From: Chthoniobacter flavus
GTDB taxonomy: Bacteria > Verrucomicrobiota > Verrucomicrobiia > Chthoniobacterales > Chthoniobacteraceae
DNA: 64,000 nt
Direction of reading: 5' to 3'
Assembly: GCA_945861435.1 (NCBI GenBank)
Contig: CAMAUX010000021.1
Coordinates: 1-64,000 of the forward strand
Below are positions 33,400 to 42,186 of the stretch, in pieces; positions within the stretch are counted from its first letter, which is position 1, and each line of letters begins with the position of its first letter. The notes below the pieces were generated by a model. The model saw only the letters and a list, made by a program, of their open reading frames with translations, ran no database searches and was not told the DNA's origin. The position numbers and the translations under genes are program-made.

Positions 33400-34608
33400 T
33401 TACTCGCCCATGTTGAGCTTCACATACTCCATGCTCAGGTCGGTCGTGTAGACCACGTACTCGGAGGACCCGCGGTGGAGGTCGACGGTGACGGCGAACC
33501 GGGGCGCCGCGACCACCTGGCGCAGCTTCTCCATCGGCGTGGTGCTCACCACCCCGCCCTTCACGGCACAGGCGCCGTCGTAATAAATGTCGGTGAGCTC
33601 CTCCCGCATCTTGATCCCGCTGTAGCCCAGCGCGTCCATGATGCGCCCCCAGTTCGGGTCGCAGCCGAACCATGCACATTTCACCAGCGTGGACTTGGCG
33701 ATCGCCTCGGCCCCGCGGCGCGCATCGCTGAAGGACGCCGCCCCGTTGACCCGGACCTCCACAAACTTCGTGACCCCCTCCCCATCGAGCACGATCTGCA
33801 TGGCAAGATCGCGGGTGACGTGGTCGAGCGCGGCTTGGAACTTCTCAAAATCCCCGCTGTCCAGCTTGAGCGGCCTGTTCCCGGCGAGGCCGTTGGCCAG
33901 CATGAGCACGGTGTCGTTGGTGCTCATGTCGCCATCAATGGTGATCCGGTTGAAGGACTGCTCCACCGAGACGGACACCGCCTTTTGCAGGAGCTCCTTG
34001 CTGATGGCCGCGTCCGTGGTGAGGAAGCACAGCATGGTGGCCATGTTCGGGTCGATCATCCCGGCGCCCTTGGCGATGCCGCCGATGCGCACCGTCTCCC
34101 CGCCGATCACCAACTCCACCGCCGCCGACTTCGGCCGGGTGTCGCTGGTCATGATCGCCTTTGCCGCAGCCTCGCTGCCGTCCGCGCGGAGATGACTTGG
34201 GATGAGCGCGATGCCGGCCTCCACCTTCTCCATCGGCATGGGCACGCCGATCCGGCCCGTGGAGCAGACCAGCACCTGCCGATCCTTGATCCCGAGCGCC
34301 TGTGCGGCGGCCTTGGTCATGCGCTTGGCGCTCTCCAGACCGCCCACGCCCGTGCACGCATTCGCATTGCCCGCGTTCGCCACGATCGCACGCACGTCGG
34401 GCGAACGGAGGTTCACCGCCGAAACCCGCACAGGCGCGGCCTTGACTCTGTTCGTGGTGAAGGTGCCAGCCGCCACCGTCGGCTGCGGGGAATAGACTGT
34501 CGCAAGATCCGGCCGGTCCACGTTCGTGGGTTTGATCCCGCAATAAACGCTGCCCGCCAGAAAGCCTTTGGGAGCAGTAACACCACCGGAAATTTCAGAA
34601 TAAGACAT
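33400..34608 (-). CDS. argJ: Glutamate N-acetyltransferase / amino-acid acetyltransferase
   Basis: This 402-residue ArgJ is a self-cleaving N-terminal-nucleophile enzyme. The cleavage site lies in 'KGAGMIDPNMATML', with Thr191 becoming the nucleophile of the beta subunit. 'ANAGNANACTG' and 'CSTGRIGVPMPM' form the oxyanion region, and 'FGCDPNWGRIMDALGYSGI' the C-terminal active-site block. It recycles acetyl groups from acetylornithine to glutamate and may also use acetyl-CoA. The ATG at 34608 fits the family start. It follows argC by 95 bases on the same strand. Confidence 0.96.
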   Translation of the reverse strand: MSYSEISGGVTAPKGFLAGSVYCGIKPTNVDRPDLATVYSPQPTVAAGTFTTNRVKAAPVRVSAVNLRSPDVRAIVANAGNANACTGVGGLESAKRMTKAAAQALGIKDRQVLVCSTGRIGVPMPMEKVEAGIALIPSHLRADGSEAAAKAIMTSDTRPKSAAVELVIGGETVRIGGIAKGAGMIDPNMATMLCFLTTDAAISKELLQKAVSVSVEQSFNRITIDGDMSTNDTVLMLANGLAGNRPLKLDSGDFEKFQAALDHVTRDLAMQIVLDGEGVTKFVEVRVNGAASFSDARRGAEAIAKSTLVKCAWFGCDPNWGRIMDALGYSGIKMREELTDIYYDGACAVKGGVVSTTPMEKLRQVVAAPRFAVTVDLHRGSSEYVVYTTDLSMEYVKLNMGE

Positions 34609-34703
34609 GGATCGGATACGGGCTGGAGGATCAGGGAAACCTATTGTCCCCATGGAAAACCAGAAAAGTTTGCGGAGAAAACGCAGCCGGGTCGCGGCAG
34701 CAG

Positions 34704-35741
34704 CTAGAGGAGCCCGTCTGTCTCAGGCCAGCCGCAGAGCAGGTTCAACGACTGCACCGCCTGCCCAGCAGCCCCCTTGATCAGGTTGTCCTCCGCGGAA
34801 AAGAGGAGGAGTCGTCCGGTGCGCGGGTCCATCCTCCATGCGATGTCGCAGAAGTTGGTGCCGGTGACGTGCTTGGTGTCCACGAAACCGGACGAGCCAA
34901 TGAGCCGCACAAACGGCTCGTGCGCGTAGGCGTCCCGCAAGGCCTCCGCCACCTGCGCCTCCCCCACCCCGGCCGCCGGCTGGGCATAAATCGTCGTGTG
35001 AATCCCGCGCGTCACCGGAATGAGATGGGGTGTGAAATTGACCCGCACGGTCGCGCCCCACGCGATGCTGAGTTCCTGCTCGATCTCGGCGAGATGTCGG
35101 TGGTTCGGGGCTCCGTAGGCGCGCACGCTCTCGTTGCACTCGGCGTACAGGTAATCGAGCTTCGCATTGCGTCCCGCTCCGCTCACGCCGCTCATACTGG
35201 CGATGTCGATGTTCCCAGGGACGATCAGCCGCCTGCGCAGCAGCGGGATCAGCGGCAGCAGGATGCTCGTGGGATAGCAGCCCGGCGACGCCACCAACTG
35301 CGCCCCGCGGATTTGATCCCGGTACACCTCGGGCAAGCCGTAGACGCTCAATTGCGCCAGCTCCGGCGCGTGCGGAGGTTCACCATAAAACGCCTCGTAC
35401 ACCGCAGGGTCCTTGATGCGGAAGTCCGCGCTCAGATCGATCACGCGCAGACCCGCCGCCACCAAAGGCGATGCGAACTCCGCCGCCACCCCATGGGGAA
35501 GGGCCAGAAGCACCACGCCCGCCCCGCTGCCCACGATGGCCTCCACGGTGGAATCAACAAATGGCAACGATGCACCGGGATAACCCCCAAATCGCGGAAA
35601 CACCGCATCCAAGCGCTTGCCCGCATGCTGCCGGGAACTCACCGCAGCGAGTTGCGCATGCGGATGGCGAAGCAGGATGCGAACGAGTTCCTCACCGGAA
35701 TAACCACTGGCGCCGATGACGGCGACTTTCTGTGCATTCAT
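34704..35741 (-). CDS. argC: N-acetyl-gamma-glutamyl-phosphate reductase
   Basis: This 345-residue enzyme reduces acetylglutamyl phosphate with NADPH, the third arginine step. The Rossmann motif 'GASGYSGEELVRILLRHP' is at 10-27, the catalytic Cys155 in 'VASPGCYPTSIL', and the His block 'HRHLAEIEQEL' further on. 'VSGAGRNAKLDYLYAE' and 'VRVNFTPHLIPVTRGI' are also diagnostic. The ATG at 35741 is used. It is the first gene of argC-argJ-argB; no clear operator or riboswitch is visible in the spacer to the upstream gene. Confidence 0.96.
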   Translation of the reverse strand: MNAQKVAVIGASGYSGEELVRILLRHPHAQLAAVSSRQHAGKRLDAVFPRFGGYPGASLPFVDSTVEAIVGSGAGVVLLALPHGVAAEFASPLVAAGLRVIDLSADFRIKDPAVYEAFYGEPPHAPELAQLSVYGLPEVYRDQIRGAQLVASPGCYPTSILLPLIPLLRRRLIVPGNIDIASMSGVSGAGRNAKLDYLYAECNESVRAYGAPNHRHLAEIEQELSIAWGATVRVNFTPHLIPVTRGIHTTIYAQPAAGVGEAQVAEALRDAYAHEPFVRLIGSSGFVDTKHVTGTNFCDIAWRMDPRTGRLLLFSAEDNLIKGAAGQAVQSLNLLCGWPETDGLL

Positions 35742-35865
35742 GGGGTGCGCACTGTAGGGGGTGAACCCCCGGTCGCAAAGCCCGCCTTGCACTGTGCCAT
35801 TTCAGCCCTCCGCGCTTGCGCGAGGACCCTGCCCGCGAATCCCGTCGACCTCCGTAAGGAAGGAT

Positions 35866-36450
35866 TCAGCGGCTGGCCACGCTCGGAGCGACAAACCCGG
35901 TGCCGCTCGTCTTGGGAGCCGCTCCGACCACGCTGCCCGAGACGACGGAGTTGCCCGAGACCAGCGTGCTGGTCGTGCTGAGGAGCGTGCCCGTGAGCTT
36001 GGAAGTACCCGTGATACTGGGAGCGCCGGACCCCACATAGTTGTAAAGCACGTTGCCCTGCATCACCCCCTGCAAAGCGATACGAGCAGAGTTCAACGAA
36101 AAATTACGCTTCACGTTGATGATGAACACAGCGTTCGGGTTCGTGCTCTTGAGGGTGAGCACCACATCCTTGCTGAGAACCAAATCCGTCAGGTTGAGAA
36201 CCACAACCGAGTTGAGCTTGCCGTCGATGGTCTGGCTGCGCGTCAGACTCAGAGTCGAGGGATATCCCACGGTCGGAGTGATCGCCGTGAGCTTCGTCTT
36301 TGCCGCGGTCGGATTCGTCAGGTCGATTGTTTTCCCGCTCAGGTAAGTCTCCAGCGCCCCCGCCCACGCAGAGGCTCCCGAAGAAACAAAGACGCACACT
36401 ATCGCAAGAACCGAGAGACGCAGGGAAACGAGCTTCAGAGGAGATTTCAT
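35866..36450 (-). CDS. Secreted surface-like protein (choice-of-anchor A / ice-binding-like)
   Basis: This 194-residue protein has a signal peptide (1-30, ending 'GASAWA') and a mature part rich in Ser, Thr, Val and Gly. The segment 'NAVFIINVKRNFSLNSARIA' followed by 'GNVLYNYVGSG' and 'SKLTGTLLSTTSTLVSGNSV' is laid out like choice-of-anchor A domains, and more weakly like DUF3494 ice-binding domains: a beta-helical repeat of 'excised' sequence elements. It lacks a C-terminal sorting signal. It is probably extracellular; substrate or ligand are unknown. Confidence 0.5.
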   Translation of the reverse strand: MKSPLKLVSLRLSVLAIVCVFVSSGASAWAGALETYLSGKTIDLTNPTAAKTKLTAITPTVGYPSTLSLTRSQTIDGKLNSVVVLNLTDLVLSKDVVLTLKSTNPNAVFIINVKRNFSLNSARIALQGVMQGNVLYNYVGSGAPSITGTSKLTGTLLSTTSTLVSGNSVVSGSVVGAAPKTSGTGFVAPSVASR

Positions 36451-36606
36451 ACGTACAGGTCTTTAAACTACCCCGTGCAGGCTCGAATTTGAAGCCAATT
36501 CCTCAGCTTCCCCACGAAAACCGGGGAGCCGCCCGAGGGTGGATTTTCCTTTGCCCCACCCCATGGCACAAGTATCCCGTTTGCTCCCGGCAGAAACACC
36601 CCGCCC

Positions 36607-39072
36607 ATGCAGCCCCCTCCTGAGAAAAACCATCCGACGCTGCGCTGGCCGGGGATCACCGCGATCGGTCTGCTGGCCATCGCCCTCGGGGGATCCACCA
36701 CCCCAGGCCCCATCGGCCTGCTGTGGATTCTCATGGGATTGCTGATGGCAGTGGCCCCGCCGCAGAACCTCCCCCATCGGTTCGCCCTCACCGCAGCGGG
36801 CATCGTCCTTGCACTCGCCGCCGTTCCCCTCCTGCCTCCCCTTTTGGGCGAACCTGCATGGCACGAGACGCTCCGCAATCTGGGACTCGCCCACCGGGAC
36901 TCCCTTTCGCCGCAATCGGCGCTCTCGTTGGAGGCCCTGCTGATGCTGGCCAGCGGACTGCTCTGGGCGCTTTTCATCCTCGCCCAACCCTGCCCCACTG
37001 GGGAACGGAGGCGCGCCCTCCAGCTCCACGCAGCAGGAGTCGCAGCACTTGCCGCCATCGCCATCGCAAGCCGGTTCTCCGGCATTTCCGTGCCCCTTTG
37101 GCCCACCGACGTCTTCGGTTTCTTCCCCAACCGCAATCAAAGCGCCCAAGTGATCGCGCTCTCCGGCATCCTCGTCCTCGGGATGGCCGCATGGGCGGCC
37201 GTGCGGACTGAGACCCCTCCCCCCCCATCCGACCCCGAGGCCTCGCCCAACCAACCAGTCCCTCCGCGCCGTCTGCCCGGACAGCTCCCGCCTCCCGGGC
37301 CCTTCGTCAACCGCCGCCCTGGTCTCTGGATGGGGCTGCTTTCGCTTCCCGTGCTGCTCACCGCGCTGATCGTGTGTGGCTCGCGAGCGGGCATCGGCTT
37401 GTTCTTCATCGGAGGCATTGCCATCACGCTCTGTGGACTGCGCCTCTTTTCCTCCGCGAAGGCCGCGGCGATCAGCACGGCGGCACTGCTACTCCTGATG
37501 GGCAGCTTCCTCCTGCTCGGGGGCCAGACGCTTGGCCGCTTCCAACAGAGCTTGGAGTCCGGAGGAGAACTCCGCATGGGGATCCAAGCCGATGCATTAA
37601 GCCTCTCCTTGCAGAATCCTCTCACCGGAACGGGCCTTGCGAACTTCGCCCCGGCTTTCGCTCTGCAACGCGAAAAGTCGGTCCGACAGAATCAGGTGAT
37701 CCATCCGGAGAGCGACTGGCTCTGGGCAGCGGTGGAACTGGGATGGCCCTGCGCTCTGCTGCTGGCGGCCGCCGCACTCTGGTGGCTGCGAAGCTGCTTC
37801 CCCTTCATCCCGGGGACCGACCCCTTGCTGCGCGCCACCACGGCCATCGCAGCCGCCGCCTTTCTGCTCCACGGACTCGTCGACGTGTCGGGACACCGCT
37901 TCGGCTCCCTGCTCCCGGCGCTCCTCCTCTTCGGCCTCGCTGCGGATCCGCGAAAGACCACCCCGGCAACCCACTGGGCAAGGGATCTGTGGCGCACTGC
38001 GGGCATCCTTCTCGCCATCATCGGCGGACTGGTGCTCTCAGAATGGGTTGCCGCATCCACCACACCATCGCCCGATCCAGTGCCCAAAAGCCTGCCATGG
38101 GCCCTGCCCTCGCAAAGCCTCGCAAGAATCCGCGCAGCCCTTGTGGACGCCACACGCGAGGATGACTACGAGCGCATCGTATCGCTCGCGGATGCAGGGC
38201 TGGAGATCGCCCCGCTGGACTGGGAGCTCCGCTTCCGGCGCGCCTGCGCAAGTGTCCAGACACTTAAGAACCCCGAAGCCGCCGCGAAAGACTTCGCCCT
38301 CCTGCGCAAGCTGCAGCCCCGCTGGGTCAATATCTGCAGAGAAGAGGGACGGCTCTGGGCTGTGGTGGGAGACCTACCCCGGGCTCTGGACGCATGGCAG
38401 GAAGCGCTCCGGAGGGTGCCCGGATCGGAGCTCTCAGCATCCCACCTCTTCCACGACATCCTGCAAGAGGCCGATGGAAGGAACGAGCTCCTCCTGCCCC
38501 TGCGCGCCATGGCGGGCGCGGACAGGGGTATGCTCCTCCAATGGATGGGGTTCGCAACGCCCCTGCTTCTCCAAGAGGAAACCGCGCGTCTGCTGGCGGC
38601 GGATCCGGCGTTGCGAACCTTTTCCTCCGAGCAACGCGCGGCCCTCTTCATCCTCTGGCGTGCCCGCGGAAACCAAGAGACCATGGTGAAACTTTTCGTG
38701 GATCAGCCCCAGTTACTTCAGGAGGGCTGGCGCCCCATGGCCCAAGCGGCCGCGGAGCGTGGTGCCTTCGAGGATGCCTGCCAGTTGGCGCGCAGATTCA
38801 CGCCCCGCCCCCAAATGCCCGCGATTGCGAGCAGAGAATCCTTTTCGCAGCTGGAGGCCCGGTTCGCCCGAAATCCCACGGACCTGCTCGTCGGCCTCCC
38901 GCTGGCACAGGCACAACGGCAGTCGGGGCGCGTGGCCGAAGCGCTCGTAACGGTGCAGGCCCTGCGCAAGCCCGCCAACGCACCCGCCTACCTCGCTTAC
39001 ATGGAGGCGGAGCTCCACACCCAACTGCTCCACTGGGAGCAGGCGTGGCAGGCATGGCAGAGCGTCCGTTAA
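36607..39072 (+). CDS. O-antigen ligase/polymerase-like membrane protein with C-terminal TPR region
   Basis: This 821-residue protein has about 11-12 membrane helices in residues 15-480 and a soluble C-terminal region. The Wzy_C-type core includes 'FGFFPNRNQSAQVIALSG', 'NPLTGTGLANF' and 'HPESDWLWAAVELGWPCALL', typical of O-antigen ligase/WaaL and WzyC proteins that join lipid-linked sugars. The C-terminal 330 residues are helical with repeated Ala/Leu/Tyr spacing that suggests TPR units ('ALDAWQEALRRVPGSELSAS'). It should act at the inner membrane's periplasmic face. No other polysaccharide genes adjoin; a secreted repeat protein follows. Confidence 0.82.
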   Translation: MQPPPEKNHPTLRWPGITAIGLLAIALGGSTTPGPIGLLWILMGLLMAVAPPQNLPHRFALTAAGIVLALAAVPLLPPLLGEPAWHETLRNLGLAHRDSLSPQSALSLEALLMLASGLLWALFILAQPCPTGERRRALQLHAAGVAALAAIAIASRFSGISVPLWPTDVFGFFPNRNQSAQVIALSGILVLGMAAWAAVRTETPPPPSDPEASPNQPVPPRRLPGQLPPPGPFVNRRPGLWMGLLSLPVLLTALIVCGSRAGIGLFFIGGIAITLCGLRLFSSAKAAAISTAALLLLMGSFLLLGGQTLGRFQQSLESGGELRMGIQADALSLSLQNPLTGTGLANFAPAFALQREKSVRQNQVIHPESDWLWAAVELGWPCALLLAAAALWWLRSCFPFIPGTDPLLRATTAIAAAAFLLHGLVDVSGHRFGSLLPALLLFGLAADPRKTTPATHWARDLWRTAGILLAIIGGLVLSEWVAASTTPSPDPVPKSLPWALPSQSLARIRAALVDATREDDYERIVSLADAGLEIAPLDWELRFRRACASVQTLKNPEAAAKDFALLRKLQPRWVNICREEGRLWAVVGDLPRALDAWQEALRRVPGSELSASHLFHDILQEADGRNELLLPLRAMAGADRGMLLQWMGFATPLLLQEETARLLAADPALRTFSSEQRAALFILWRARGNQETMVKLFVDQPQLLQEGWRPMAQAAAERGAFEDACQLARRFTPRPQMPAIASRESFSQLEARFARNPTDLLVGLPLAQAQRQSGRVAEALVTVQALRKPANAPAYLAYMEAELHTQLLHWEQAWQAWQSVR

Positions 39073-39093
39073 ACGCGCGAAAAACTGCGGAGA

Positions 39094-41988
39094 CTACCCT
39101 TCGAAGCCCCCGAGCGTGAACGCGCCCTTGATAAGGTTGTTCCCCCCGGAGAGCCGATCCTGAATGCTGTTCTTCGTATCCGTGCCATCACCCCCATTCG
39201 CCGTCAGCCCGAGAAGGAAGCTCACCTGATTATTCCGGTACTTGACCGCAGTAGAAACCGGATCGGTGGAGTCGATGCCATCACCGATCTCAAGCCTGTC
39301 ATCGCCCGCGCCAAGCAGGATCGTGGCCAGCTTGGTAACGGTGGAAATCCCGTAGTGCCCCAAGGTTTCTATCTTCACCACATCATTCCCGTCACCGGTG
39401 TTGATGGTAAGAAGCCCCTTAGCCAGAAGATTGTCGATCGTCACCGTGCTCGCCGCTGCGCCGAAGGTCGCCACCAAGTCGCCGCCCACCGAGACGAAGG
39501 CCATGTCCAGCGTCTCATCGGGCCCCCCTGCCACTGAGTTGCTCGTCACCGCCAGCCCAGCGGTGAAAATGAGGCCGTCGGCCACCGTGCCGGTGAACGC
39601 TGCATTACCGCTCCTGCCCTTGAGCACGACATCCTGGACGCCTCCATCCCCGGAATTAGTCGCCCCAAGGTTAATGGACGAGGCCTTGGCAACCGTGCCG
39701 TCAGCGATCAACTGGAAGTGGTCGGCGCCGTTCGCGGAAGCCACAGTGATAGCGCCCAGCACCGAAAGTTTGGCGGAAACGACGTCCACTGAGAGGCCGG
39801 CGTCGATGCCGGTGCTGGCCAAATTGCCCTTCAGGGTCAGCTTGGTGGAGTCGATGTTGATGGACCCGACAACAGACGTGGCGGTCCCACTCTTCAGGAG
39901 CACCGAATCACCCGCCACCTTGCCAAGCCCCACCGTTACGTCGGTACTCGTGATGGACATGGACATTACTGCCGCCCCGGTGCTTCCAATCATTTCAATC
40001 GAACCTGCAGCCACAACGAGATCCGCCCCCACAGAAAGCGTGTCCCCTGCATTGGCTGTGCTACTCGCCGAGTAGGCAATAGACCGAGTCGAGCCGCCAT
40101 CGGCGGTGGCCGTCGACGCACCGAGAGTCAGGCTGGCGCCAAGAAGAGTCGCATTGTTGAGACCATCGCCCCCGGTGAATGCAACACCGCCGAGCAGTAC
40201 GGACTTGTTGGCGTCCAGAGTCAGGGAGTCGTCACCGGTGCCCCCAGTGTAGGTGAGCGAGTTACCCTTCTCCAAAACCACGGCGCTCTTACCGAGCTTC
40301 AACGACGAACCTTCAAAAGAAACTGCGTTGTCCCCATTACCCCCGTTGAACGCAACGGACAATAAGTCCGCCGCGGTGGCCGTGGACTCGAAGGTGTCGG
40401 AACCCGCCCCCCCCGTGTAATTAACCGCCAGCGCCTTGACGTTGGTTCCATCGATCAGGAGCGCATTATCTCCGCCCGCAGTACTGCTAAACGTCACCGC
40501 CCCCGCCAGAGTAGAAACGGAACGATCGGCGCCGATCGTCACAGTGTCCGCGTCAGCTCCCCCAGTGAAAGCCACCGAATTTCCGGCTGTGTTCTTTCCC
40601 AGTTTGAGCACATCACCGGTCAGCGCGAGTACGTTGTTACCATTCCCGGCATTGGAGATGTTAATCACGCCCGCGGTCGTCACGGACAGGGCGGTGACCT
40701 GCACGTTATCGGTCCCGCTCCCCCCGCTGTAGGAAATCGAATCACCGGCCGTCGACCCGAGCGCCACCACAGCAGTCGTCGCCGAACCGAGCGTAAGCAC
40801 GCCGCCGGTCATGGTCACGCTGTTCGTCCCGTCGCCCATCACGCAGGACACGGCACCCGCCAGCGTGGAAGCGGAGCGCGCGGAGCCGACCGTCACGTCG
40901 TCCGTGTCCGCTCCACCGCTGAAAATCACCGATCTCCCGCCTGTGTTCTTGCCCAGCTTAATCACACCACCGGCAAGCGAGAGCTTGTTTTGACCCGCCC
41001 CGGCCGCGGAAACATTGATCGCACCGGTCGTCGTCACCGCGGGAGCACTGAGAACCACCGTATCGATGCCGTCCCCACCAGCGTAGGAGACTGAATCACC
41101 AGTCGCTGCCGCAACCCCCAGCGTGAGCGCATCCCCAGACATTTGCATGCTGTTGTTGCCCTGTCCCATCGAACAGAATATCGACCCCGCAAACTTCGCG
41201 CCCCCGCGGGCAGCCAGATCCAAGCTGTCGGCCCCGGAGCCTCCTTCGAAGGTGATGGAGTGGTCCTTGAACCGCAGGTCGGTGGAAACTGACTTTCCAA
41301 TGCTGATGCTGGTCGCGGACAGGTTGACCGAGTTCAACCCGTCGCCGCCGATGAAGGCAAGGTCCTGAGTGAGCGTGAAGTTCTGCCCTTGGATACTCAG
41401 TTTGTCCGTGCCATCGCCGCCAGTGACTGCCAGCGACCCCATCGCTGTGGTCGCAGCCTTGATTTCCATCCGGACCCCATTAGCGCCGCAATCCACCTGC
41501 AGCTTGCCCGTGACCGTCAGACCCAGTCCGCCGAATGCAAGCTCCTGAGCGGGCCGGTCCTCACCGGTGCCCTCGTCAAGCGACGACGTTCCCGCGCCAA
41601 AGCTCACGGACACATTGCCTGCGACTGAGATGTCGTCCGCCGACAGCTTGTCGTCACCATTGCCACCAACAAAGGTCAGACTCTTGAGCGCTTTCAGTCC
41701 AATCAGACGAAACTCATCATCCCCGGTGCCGCCGTTGATGATCAGCCCTGTAAGCGCGCCCTTGAAGTCGAGGTACCCCGCACCCGCACCCGCGCCGAAG
41801 CGCACCGAGGAATCCGCGTCCACACTCACCCGGAAGTTATCCTTGCTCACCTGCACCACATCCGCCTGAACACTTCCGTCACTCGTCAGAGTGAGAAGTC
41901 CGGCTGTGGTGAAAGTCGCGGTGACGACGGCCGGCGCGATCCGACTTTCAAGAGGCTCGACGGGGGAGGAAATGCGGGCGCGTTTCAT
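39094..41988 (-). CDS. Large secreted repeat protein with LEPR-XLL-like N-terminus
   Basis: This 964-residue protein opens with 'MKRARISSPVEPLESRIAPA', the verrucomicrobial/planctomycetal surface-protein signature (LEPR-XLL-like), and has no classical signal peptide. The rest is a beta-rich array of Gly-Asp-Asn motifs such as 'GGNGDDKLSADD' and 'GGDGTDKLSI', resembling RTX or filamentous haemagglutinin repeats. Two adjacent units of exactly 118 residues are clear. Asp-Gly spacing suggests calcium binding, but canonical RTX nonamers are rare. No C-terminal beta-barrel is visible. An upstream ATG at 42003 would add five residues. Confidence 0.8.
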   Translation of the reverse strand: MKRARISSPVEPLESRIAPAVVTATFTTAGLLTLTSDGSVQADVVQVSKDNFRVSVDADSSVRFGAGAGAGYLDFKGALTGLIINGGTGDDEFRLIGLKALKSLTFVGGNGDDKLSADDISVAGNVSVSFGAGTSSLDEGTGEDRPAQELAFGGLGLTVTGKLQVDCGANGVRMEIKAATTAMGSLAVTGGDGTDKLSIQGQNFTLTQDLAFIGGDGLNSVNLSATSISIGKSVSTDLRFKDHSITFEGGSGADSLDLAARGGAKFAGSIFCSMGQGNNSMQMSGDALTLGVAAATGDSVSYAGGDGIDTVVLSAPAVTTTGAINVSAAGAGQNKLSLAGGVIKLGKNTGGRSVIFSGGADTDDVTVGSARSASTLAGAVSCVMGDGTNSVTMTGGVLTLGSATTAVVALGSTAGDSISYSGGSGTDNVQVTALSVTTAGVINISNAGNGNNVLALTGDVLKLGKNTAGNSVAFTGGADADTVTIGADRSVSTLAGAVTFSSTAGGDNALLIDGTNVKALAVNYTGGAGSDTFESTATAADLLSVAFNGGNGDNAVSFEGSSLKLGKSAVVLEKGNSLTYTGGTGDDSLTLDANKSVLLGGVAFTGGDGLNNATLLGASLTLGASTATADGGSTRSIAYSASSTANAGDTLSVGADLVVAAGSIEMIGSTGAAVMSMSITSTDVTVGLGKVAGDSVLLKSGTATSVVGSINIDSTKLTLKGNLASTGIDAGLSVDVVSAKLSVLGAITVASANGADHFQLIADGTVAKASSINLGATNSGDGGVQDVVLKGRSGNAAFTGTVADGLIFTAGLAVTSNSVAGGPDETLDMAFVSVGGDLVATFGAAASTVTIDNLLAKGLLTINTGDGNDVVKIETLGHYGISTVTKLATILLGAGDDRLEIGDGIDSTDPVSTAVKYRNNQVSFLLGLTANGGDGTDTKNSIQDRLSGGNNLIKGAFTLGGFEG
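40490..41100 (-). repeat. Two tandem 118-residue coding repeats
   Basis: The unit beginning 'GDSVSYAGGDGIDTVVLSAP' (starting at 41100, minus strand) recurs 354 bases later as 'GDSISYSGGSGTDNVQVTAL' from 40746. Both continue through 'KLGKNTGGRSVIF' / 'KLGKNTAGNSVAF' and '...STLAGAV'. The period is exactly 118 codons; the second copy diverges after about 85 codons. This points to a recent duplication within the surface protein gene. Confidence 0.75.
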
Positions 41989-42186
41989 AGGATGAAAATA
42001 CATGGCTGTGAGTTTTCTGGGGGGCGGATTGGGGAACAGAGCATGCGCCCTCGCAAGGCGCGTTTGTTGGGGGGGTGGGGGCAACTGGGGGGGCCGACCG
42101 CCGCCTCACCCAGCACCCCCCATCCTGCCCTGCCAGCAGCCTGGAGGCAAGCCGCTTGTGCGCTTCCACGCTACGCCCTTGCGCTG

